Source of the DNA: Candidatus Kapaibacterium sp.
GTDB lineage: Bacteria; Bacteroidota; Ignavibacteria; Kapaibacteriales; UBA2268
DNA length: 64,000 nucleotides
Direction of reading: 5' to 3'
Assembly (NCBI GenBank): GCA_026418625.1
Contig: JAOABA010000049.1
Span: 62,001 to 126,000, forward strand
Shown here piece by piece: positions 1-6,246 of the stretch. Below the pieces are notes generated by a model that was not told the DNA's origin, searched no databases, and worked only from the letters and a program-made list of their open reading frames with translations. Positions within the stretch are counted from its first letter, which is position 1; each line of letters opens with the position of its first letter. The position numbers were made by a program, and so were the translations under genes.

Positions 1-41
1 AATTATTTTACCAGAAAATTGGTAACAAAAGGAGGTATATT

Positions 42-488
42 ATGAACGACATTAATTATCAACAAGGCTCTTACACAAAAGGGTTTGTTATTGGAGCCAT
101 CATCGGTGGTGCAATTGGTGCTATTACTGCTTTGTTATTAGCTCCTAAAAGTGGGCGAGAACTCCGACAGGATTTAGCTCAAAAGTCAAACGAATTATAT
201 GGCTTAGCAAGTGATTATATCACTAAGATTGAAGAAAACGTTGGTTCATCAATCTCTGCTACAGTCAATGAAGGTAAACTTAGAGCTGAAAACATTATTG
301 CTTCAGCAAAAAGACAAGCAGGTGAAATCCTTTCTAACGCAGAAAAAGTTCTAAGTGATGCAAAGTCTAAAGCTGCTAATATTAAAGAAGACATTCAAGA
401 AAAAATTGATAACATTAAGGATGCTGCAAAAGCTGGTGCTGAAGCATTCAAAGCAGAGCTGAATTCTCCAGAAGAACAGCAATCTTAA
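42..488 (+). CDS. YtxH domain-containing protein
   Basis: A 148-residue protein of the YtxH type. A glycine-rich hydrophobic segment at about residues 14-34 (membrane anchor or glycine-zipper) runs into the family signature LLAPKSGRELR. The rest is a long charged, Ala/Lys-rich helix likely to form a coiled coil. The start is well supported by AAAGGAGGT a few bases before the ATG. A DUF948-like gene follows after 18 bases, a pairing known from other bacteria, so the two are probably co-transcribed. The biochemical role of YtxH proteins is not established; general-stress or envelope function is usually assumed. Confidence 0.85.
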   Translation: MNDINYQQGSYTKGFVIGAIIGGAIGAITALLLAPKSGRELRQDLAQKSNELYGLASDYITKIEENVGSSISATVNEGKLRAENIIASAKRQAGEILSNAEKVLSDAKSKAANIKEDIQEKIDNIKDAAKAGAEAFKAELNSPEEQQS

Positions 489-506
489 TTTTATTGGAGT
501 TAAAAT

Positions 507-938
507 ATGGAGCTGGATTTAGTTATTAAAATTGCTGTTATTGTTACTCTTTTGATATTTATCGTTCTTTCAATTTATTTGATTGTTACTCTGGGTGGAA
601 CGCTTAAGTTGCTCAAAGAATCAAAGTCAACAATTGACAACTTAGCCAATGATTTGTCAAGCTCTTTAAAGTCAATAACAGCTGATATTTCTGAGCTTAA
701 AGTTCAAATGATTCAATCTCTAAATAATCTCGATAATGTTTCTAAAGAAGTTGTTGATACTACTCAGAGGATTGAACAGGAAGCTAAAACAGTTTTCAAT
801 ATGTTCACTCCACTTAATTACTTGATTAAGAATTTTTATGATAAAGTTGCTCCACCGGTTAATTTCACAGCTTCACTAATTTCAGCTTCTTCAAAAGCTG
901 TAGCAACTTTTGTAAATTTGCTTGGGAAGAAAAAGTAA
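507..938 (+). CDS. DUF948-like single-pass membrane protein
   Basis: A 143-residue protein with one strong membrane segment at about residues 7-29, then a Ser/Leu-rich heptad-like region at about 35-95 that looks like a coiled coil, and a short C-terminal region ending in Lys. This architecture matches DUF948 (YoxC-like) proteins, which often sit beside YtxH proteins as here. The spacing of 18 bases and the terminator just downstream suggest a two-gene operon. The function is unknown. The family assignment rests on architecture and neighbour rather than a diagnostic motif. Confidence 0.7.
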   Translation: MELDLVIKIAVIVTLLIFIVLSIYLIVTLGGTLKLLKESKSTIDNLANDLSSSLKSITADISELKVQMIQSLNNLDNVSKEVVDTTQRIEQEAKTVFNMFTPLNYLIKNFYDKVAPPVNFTASLISASSKAVATFVNLLGKKK

Positions 939-962
939 TTTAAACCTTTTAAGGTAATTAAT

Positions 963-998
963 AAAGCCCTATGTATCTGACTCATAGGGCTTTTTTAT
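963..998 (+). terminator. Intrinsic terminator after the YtxH/DUF948 pair
   Basis: An 11-bp perfect stem (AAAGCCCTATG paired with CATAGGGCTTT, arms 963-973 and 983-993) has a 9-base loop and runs into six or more T residues. It closes the two-gene plus-strand operon. Confidence 0.9.
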
Positions 999-1104
999 AT
1001 TCAATTAAATATGTACTTATAAAATTATTTTTTTAAGAATATTAATTTTTCAAAAAATAGATTAGAAAAAAATCTTATCTGTTTTTGTTCTGATAAATCT
1101 TCTT

Positions 1105-1626
1105 TTATATTGATTGTAATTTTAATTCCTTTATCTTAATAGCAGCTAAATTATAACTACCGAAAAGAACACCGCAATATACTAAATCGCCCAACACAGT
1201 ATTCCTGAAAAATGGAATTGCGTCAATATAGCACTGAGTTAAGCCTTGAAGTGTATGAGGAAAGTAAAAAAGAAAATGTGCAAAATTTGTAACAATAAAA
1301 AATAAAACAGAACTCAATAGGGAAGAAGTAATGATTCTTACTACAGTTTGTTTCTTTCTTAAGTTAAATCCGATTAGGACTGTTAAAGCAAAACTTAAAT
1401 ATACTGCCCACATTGTTGGATGGAGTCCAATAAATAAATCACTGATAAACATAGCTATAATTGGAACAATAAAAGCATCACGCTTGTTTGGGAAGTATGC
1501 TGCACCAAATAATGCTATAGCAGCTATAGGGCTAAAATTAGGAATAAATCCTATTAACCTACTTATTACAGCAAGAATAATTAATGAAACAATAAATATA
1601 AATTTTATATTAAGTATGTTTTTCAT
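1105..1626 (-). CDS. DUF6580-type integral membrane protein
   Basis: A 173-residue polytopic protein with about five membrane segments. Conserved-looking elements include PNFSPIAAIALFGAAYF after the first helix, SDLFIGLHPTMWAVY in the middle, and a late segment with FAHFLFYFP and FFRNTVLGDLVY. I recognise this pattern from the DUF6580 putative transporter family, which resembles the membrane S-component of ECF vitamin transporters. The substrate is unknown. The ATG start has GAGGTT upstream. It appears to be a single-gene unit. Confidence 0.7.
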   Translation of the reverse strand: MKNILNIKFIFIVSLIILAVISRLIGFIPNFSPIAAIALFGAAYFPNKRDAFIVPIIAMFISDLFIGLHPTMWAVYLSFALTVLIGFNLRKKQTVVRIITSSLLSSVLFFIVTNFAHFLFYFPHTLQGLTQCYIDAIPFFRNTVLGDLVYCGVLFGSYNLAAIKIKELKLQSI

Positions 1627-1743
1627 TATAACCTCAATTCATCGATTTTAAAAATACAAATTTATTTGAAATGATTTAATTATCCTAATTGATTTTAAAA
1701 TTTTATAACGGGAGGGAAAGGAAATAAAAAAAGAAAATGTTAG

Positions 1744-1777
1744 TTTACATAATATATGTTATATTACATATTGTAAA
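1744..1777. repeat. Nested AT-rich inverted repeat
   Basis: Outer arms TTTACA (1744-1749) and TGTAAA (1772-1777) enclose inner arms ATATGT (1754-1759) and ACATAT (1766-1771) around a 6-base centre. An extra TAAT sits on the left side only. It lies just beyond the 3' end of the small minus-strand ORF and is followed on that strand by a T-rich run, so it may be a weak terminator. It could also be a protein-binding palindrome. Confidence 0.45.
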
Positions 1778-1791
1778 TATTAGTATCAGCA

Positions 1792-1971
1792 TTATAGCTG
1801 TTTTTCATCTTCGTTAGATCTAATTAATGTTTTTAAAGCCCTTATAAATTTTTCATCACCCATTTCAATATATTTTCTTATTTTACTTTTGATATCTTTA
1901 ATGTAGTATTCATTATAAACAACCTCGTCGTTCGTTTCTTTTTGATCAGTTTTAATAATTTCACTATTCAT
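1792..1971 (-). CDS. Small hypothetical protein (59 aa)
   Basis: An ATG-to-TAA frame of 59 codons. The product is highly charged: an acidic/polar N-terminus (MNSEIIKTDQKETNDE), a basic middle (DIKSKIRKYIEMGDEKF) and a C-terminus ending SNEDEKQL. It looks helical and soluble, with no signal peptide or membrane segment. No clear Shine-Dalgarno sequence precedes the ATG, but the composition looks like real coding sequence and it fills an otherwise empty region. I do not recognise the family. It could be a small regulatory or structural protein, or a chance frame. Confidence 0.45.
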   Translation of the reverse strand: MNSEIIKTDQKETNDEVVYNEYYIKDIKSKIRKYIEMGDEKFIRALKTLIRSNEDEKQL

Positions 1972-2214
1972 ATATGGTTTCAGGTTAATGATATAATTCG
2001 AATTCTATATCGACATTTTATGAAGAAACTAAATATTCAACTAAAAAATGAAAAAAAGAATAGATAAATGACTAAAGAATTATAAAAAATAGTTTCGAAC
2101 AAAGCTATTATAACCAATTGATTTTAATAAATATCAATTAATATATCTAAAATGAAGGTCAAATAAACGATGTAATTATTTGATATAAATATAATTATAA
2201 TATATTTCTTTATA

Positions 2215-3504
2215 TCATAGAGTTGACTCGATTATTTGATTTTTATTAATAATATATTTAGGTTTCCCTTTTAATTTAAATCCGTTAAATGGAGTATTTT
2301 TAGACTTTGATTTAAATTGATTTTTATCAACAATCCATTCTTCATCAATATCAACAATTGTCAAATTAGCCTGATTACCCTCTTTGATAATAATCGGTTC
2401 CAAATTTAAAATTTTTCGTGGATTTGTTGATAATTTGTTTATTATATCATTCAATGTCAAAATGTTTGTATGGTAAAGATAAGTGAATGTCAATCCAATA
2501 GTTGTTTCAAGCCCAACTATACCATAAGGTGCTTTTTCGAACTCGACTTCTTTTTCATGAAGTGCGTGTGGAGCGTGGTCACTTGCTATACAATCAATTG
2601 TTCCGTCTTTAAGTCCTGCCAATATTTCTTGGATATCCTCCTTTGTTCTTAAAGGTGGATTCATTTTATAATTTGTGTCATAACTTGATAGAAATTCTTC
2701 GTTAAGACAGAAATGATGTGGAGTTACTTCGCAGGTTACATTAAGTCCTCTCGATTTAGCTTCACGAATAAATTTTACTGAATTTTTAGTGCTAATATGT
2801 GAAATATGGTAAGGATTATTTCCGGTATATTCGTTTAATAAAATATCCCTTTTTACAATTATATCTTCAGCAACTGAAGGATAACCTTTTAATCCTAAAC
2901 TGGAAGACATCACTCCTTCATTAACTGAAAAATTTTCAGTTAAACTATGGTCTTCACAGTGTTGAGCTATGAGAAGCTTTTTTGTAGAAGCATAATTAAA
3001 TGCTCTTTTCATTACTTCTGAGCTTGTAACACATTTACCATCGTCAGTAAACATAACTACCCCAGCTTCATTTAACTCATAAAATGGGCTTAATTGCTTA
3101 CCTTGACTGCCCTGAGTAATAGCTGCAGATATTTTGACATCCACCGGTAAGTTTTCAGCTTTTTTCCGGATTAATTCAACAACTGAAACATTATCAATAA
3201 CTGGATTTGTATTTGGCATACAGCATACTCCAGTGAATCCACCATTAGCAGCCGCTGCACAACCTGATTGTATATCTTCTTTATATTCAAAACCGGGTTC
3301 CCTAAGATGAACGTGCATATCGAAAAACCCCGGTAATGCTACTAAATCCTTTCCCGGAATAACTCTTGTTTCTGGTTCTTCATTAGTTATCGAAGTAGCT
3401 ATCGAATGAATAAAGCCATCTTTGATCCATAAATCAAAAATACCGTCAAGGTTTTGTTCAGGGTTAACAACCCTAATTGATTTAAAAATAATATTCATAA
3501 TCAT
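2215..3504 (-). CDS. pyrC: Dihydroorotase
   Basis: A 429-residue amidohydrolase that cyclises carbamoyl-aspartate to dihydroorotate in pyrimidine synthesis. The metal-binding signature HVHLREPG is at residues 64-71. Further family elements are MPNTNP, HCEDH, HISHIST and the late metal-ligand motif IASDHAPH. Length and motifs fit the Bacillus-type (class I) enzyme. It is the last gene of a minus-strand run queD-folE-rnhB-pyrC, about 60 bases after rnhB. The start could be either ATG two codons apart (3504 or 3498). Confidence 0.95.
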   Translation of the reverse strand: MIMNIIFKSIRVVNPEQNLDGIFDLWIKDGFIHSIATSITNEEPETRVIPGKDLVALPGFFDMHVHLREPGFEYKEDIQSGCAAAANGGFTGVCCMPNTNPVIDNVSVVELIRKKAENLPVDVKISAAITQGSQGKQLSPFYELNEAGVVMFTDDGKCVTSSEVMKRAFNYASTKKLLIAQHCEDHSLTENFSVNEGVMSSSLGLKGYPSVAEDIIVKRDILLNEYTGNNPYHISHISTKNSVKFIREAKSRGLNVTCEVTPHHFCLNEEFLSSYDTNYKMNPPLRTKEDIQEILAGLKDGTIDCIASDHAPHALHEKEVEFEKAPYGIVGLETTIGLTFTYLYHTNILTLNDIINKLSTNPRKILNLEPIIIKEGNQANLTIVDIDEEWIVDKNQFKSKSKNTPFNGFKLKGKPKYIINKNQIIESTL

Positions 3505-3567
3505 TCACAAATTTTTATTAAGAAATTTCGAAATATAATTAAAAAAGTGTGAATTTTTTACTGAAAT

Positions 3568-4218
3568 TTATTTATTGAATAAAGTATTTTGTTTTGAGAT
3601 GAAATTTTTTAGAAATGAGATACGATGGTATTTACAAATTCCATACTTTTTAATAGCTTCGATATGCTTTTGAGTTCCATAACCTTTATTAGTTTTAAAA
3701 TCATATTGTGGAAATTCCTTGTCAGCCACTTCAATCATCCATTGATCTCTCTTAACTTTTGCAACTATTGAAGCAGCAGCAATAGACGGACTGATTGAAT
3801 CTCCTTTTATAATTGTTTTAAAAGTATATGAATTGTTAAAAAATGAGTTTCCGTCAATCAATAACTGGTGTGGTTTATTATTTAAATTCAAAATGGCATT
3901 TTCCATTGCCAACATTGTTGCTTTTAGAATATTTATTTTATCAATATCTTCATTATAAATAAAACTAAAGGAATAATCCAAAGCAATTTCACTAATTTTC
4001 TGATAAAGCTTTTCTCTTTCTTTTGGACTGAGTTTTTTTGAGTCAGTAACACCTCTTATAGGTAACTCGCCAATTTTAAAAACAACGGCTGCAGCAGTGA
4101 CTGGACCAGCAAGACACCCCCTCCCCACCTCATCAATACCGGCTACTAATAGACCTTTTTGCCAGTATTCTTTCTCAATATCAAAATTTAATAAGGCAGA
4201 TATGTGTGCTTTACTCAA
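3568..4218 (-). CDS. rnhB: Ribonuclease HII
   Basis: A 216-residue RNase HII, which nicks the RNA strand of RNA:DNA hybrids and removes misincorporated ribonucleotides. Visible active-site elements are GIDEVGRG (D29, E30), DSKKL at 59-63 and the catalytic Asp of LLIDGN (D122). The N-terminal frame begins at TTG (4218) and overlaps the end of folE by 8 bases, which implies translational coupling. No ATG lies between that TTG and the GIDEVGRG motif, so the TTG start is likely real. Confidence 0.95.
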   Translation of the reverse strand: MSKAHISALLNFDIEKEYWQKGLLVAGIDEVGRGCLAGPVTAAAVVFKIGELPIRGVTDSKKLSPKEREKLYQKISEIALDYSFSFIYNEDIDKINILKATMLAMENAILNLNNKPHQLLIDGNSFFNNSYTFKTIIKGDSISPSIAAASIVAKVKRDQWMIEVADKEFPQYDFKTNKGYGTQKHIEAIKKYGICKYHRISFLKNFISKQNTLFNK

Positions 4219-4951
4219 TTAATTTCAGGAATTCATTTCTTAAATTAAAATCTGAAAGCAGATAACCTCTCATTACAGAAGTTACCATTAAAGATTTTTC
4301 TTCGGAACCCTTGACTCCACGAGCTATCATACAATAATGACGTGCTTTTATCACAACACCAAGAGCCTTAGGATGAATAAGATTTTCGATGTAATCTGCG
4401 ATTTGTTCTCCTAATTCCTCTTGAATTTGTCCTCTGCGAGAATACCATTCGACTATCCTTGACAATTTTGATAACCCCATTACATAATCTCCAGGTATGT
4501 ATCCAATAGCACAATCTCCAGAAATCGGTTGCCAGTGATGAGAACAAACTGACATCACTGTAATTCCTTTACTAATGATTAGCTCATCTACTTTTTTGCG
4601 ATTGGGAAAAATAGTAATAACCGGTGGTTTTTGAAATCGTCCGGCAAAAAGCTCATTTACGAGCATTTTAGCTACTCTTTTATTGGTGTTAGTCGAGTTT
4701 GGGTCATTCCTTGAAATTCTAAGGATTTCCATCACTTCAATGAATTTTTCTTCGAGCCTCTCAACCATCCTTTGACGCTCTTCCTTGCTCAAATCCATCG
4801 AACTATTGGCATCATAAAGGATTTCACCGTATTTGTTTTTGGTTGGAAAATTGGTTACTAAATGTTCTGTTTCACTCTTGATAAGCGATTTTAGTTCATC
4901 TTCTGATTTTGTATTCAAATCATCGAGAAAGTTGGTTTTATTTTCTTCCAT
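4211..4951 (-). CDS. folE: GTP cyclohydrolase I
   Basis: A 246-residue GTP cyclohydrolase I that converts GTP to dihydroneopterin triphosphate, the shared precursor of folate and queuosine. The zinc ligands are visible as C136 and H138/H139 in SVCSHHWQP and C207 in ARHYCMIARGVKG. The motif reads CSHHWQPISG rather than the common CEHHLLPF, a sequence variant of the family. It lies 8 bases after queD, which uses its product (after dephosphorylation-type chemistry in the enzyme), and overlaps rnhB. AAAGGAT before the ATG supports the start. folP near the window end indicates folate synthesis is also present. Confidence 0.92.
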   Translation of the reverse strand: MEENKTNFLDDLNTKSEDELKSLIKSETEHLVTNFPTKNKYGEILYDANSSMDLSKEERQRMVERLEEKFIEVMEILRISRNDPNSTNTNKRVAKMLVNELFAGRFQKPPVITIFPNRKKVDELIISKGITVMSVCSHHWQPISGDCAIGYIPGDYVMGLSKLSRIVEWYSRRGQIQEELGEQIADYIENLIHPKALGVVIKARHYCMIARGVKGSEEKSLMVTSVMRGYLLSDFNLRNEFLKLIE

Positions 4952-4959
4952 ATTATCCT

Positions 4960-5388
4960 TTAAAACCTGTTTACTTCAACAGGTTCACCAAAATATTCAA
5001 CATAACTGTTTTCAGTTTCATAAAGTTTAATCTTGTATAGTTCTGCTTCTTTTATCTCTTCTTTCAATATTTTCCAAAATATTACAGCTAAATTTTCTAC
5101 GCTCGTAATCACACCTTTTAAAAAATCTACATCAAAATTCAAATGCTTGTGATCAACTTTATCAACAATAGTATCATTTAAAATTCTTTTCAATTTTTTG
5201 AGGTCAATAACATATCCTGTCTGAGGATTTGGTATTCCTCTTACTGTTACTTCAAGAATATAGTTATGTCCGTGTCCATAAAAATTATTGCATTTATCAT
5301 AAATTTCATCATTTTTCTGGTCATTGAAAGTTGGATTGAATAATCTGTGTGAAGCTGAAAAATGAACTCTTTTAGTTATATATAACAT
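4960..5388 (-). CDS. queD: 6-carboxytetrahydropterin synthase
   Basis: A 142-residue PTPS-family enzyme that makes 6-carboxy-5,6,7,8-tetrahydropterin from dihydroneopterin triphosphate for 7-deazaguanine (queuosine) synthesis. Zinc ligands are H14 (SASHRL), H39 and H41 (YGHGHNY), and the catalytic Cys is C33. The downstream DHKHLN and the TSVENLA segment fit the family, as does the YVEYFGE tail with its pterin-binding Glu. AGAGGG precedes the ATG. It is first in the run with folE, and tgt at 52056 supplies the later tRNA step. Confidence 0.92.
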   Translation of the reverse strand: MLYITKRVHFSASHRLFNPTFNDQKNDEIYDKCNNFYGHGHNYILEVTVRGIPNPQTGYVIDLKKLKRILNDTIVDKVDHKHLNFDVDFLKGVITSVENLAVIFWKILKEEIKEAELYKIKLYETENSYVEYFGEPVEVNRF

Positions 5389-5482
5389 TTGTCCCTCTAG
5401 TTTAAAATTTTTCGCAACTAAAAATTTATACTTAAATTACAAGTCTTAAAAGTTGTATAGACGTAAATTTAGGTATAAATTA

Positions 5483-6238
5483 ATGTATTTTAAATATCTT
5501 TTTTTTGCTTTTAGTTTTTTAATACTTACTTCTTGTTCATCTGTAAAAAAAATATCTGAGGAAACCACCCTTAGTAATAATTATCAATTCAAAAAAGAAA
5601 ATGTAAAACAGCTTGTTATTACTGGTAAAATTAATTCTACTCAAAAAAATGCAGCATCAGCCAGCTTCAAGATAGAAATTTTCGATAAAGATACATTGGC
5701 AATGTCCCTTTTTGGTCCTATGGGGATGCTATTAATGAGATTATATTCAACTGAAAAAGAATTTCTTCTTTATAATGCTTTTGCTGGTGAAGCTATGCAA
5801 GGCTCACCTGAATCAAATGCATTCTCAGAATTTTTACCTATTCCCGTAAAATTTCATGATTTGATATCTTTAATGAGAAATGAAACACCTTTTAATGAAA
5901 ATGATTATTCAGAGTATAATTTAAATCAGGATACAAAAGAAAAAATCTATAAATATGATTCTAATCAAGATTTTGTTGAGTTTGTAGTTTTTGACAATAG
6001 TAATAAGTTACTTAAGCAAGTGCAAAGAAAATCAAGAGAAGATAAAGAATCTGTCAATGTAATATTCAAGGATTACATTAAAATTGAAGAATTTTATTTC
6101 CCAAAAAAAATAATTTTTGATATAAAGAAGGAAAATATGCAAATTAGTTTTGATTGTGAAAATTATATTATGAATAAACCATTTGACAAATCTTTAAAGT
6201 TTGGACTACCTTCAGGTGTTAAAGTAAATAAGATTTAA
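5483..6238 (+). CDS. DUF4292 lipoprotein (LolB-like)
   Basis: A 251-residue lipoprotein with a signal segment ending LILTSCSS, giving a lipobox Cys at residue 18. The body has the beta-rich pattern of DUF4292 proteins, which resemble the LolA/LolB fold (segments VITGKINSTQ, LAMSLFGPMGMLL and the C-terminal SFDCENYIMN). I chose the ATG at 5483 because the signal peptide begins there; the frame can be extended to a TTG at 5453. It ends 8 bases before the LptD-like gene, so the two are probably an envelope-assembly operon. A role in lipid or lipoprotein handling is inferred. Confidence 0.8.
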   Translation: MYFKYLFFAFSFLILTSCSSVKKISEETTLSNNYQFKKENVKQLVITGKINSTQKNAASASFKIEIFDKDTLAMSLFGPMGMLLMRLYSTEKEFLLYNAFAGEAMQGSPESNAFSEFLPIPVKFHDLISLMRNETPFNENDYSEYNLNQDTKEKIYKYDSNQDFVEFVVFDNSNKLLKQVQRKSREDKESVNVIFKDYIKIEEFYFPKKIIFDIKKENMQISFDCENYIMNKPFDKSLKFGLPSGVKVNKI

Positions 6239-6246
6239 ATTTAGTT

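Larger units (their letters stand above)
1627..2214. other. Gene-poor stretch between DUF6580 gene and pyrC
   Basis: A 588-base, very AT-rich stretch. It holds one likely small ORF (1792-1971, minus) and a nested inverted repeat (1744-1777). I see no tRNA-like, rRNA-like or repeat-array structure in the remainder. Confidence 0.6.

Noticed and set aside
1627-2214. tRNA or small RNA gene in the longest gap
   Set aside because: No cloverleaf arms, T-loop sequence or other RNA-gene pattern could be found; the sequence is AT-rich with only the ORF and the palindrome.
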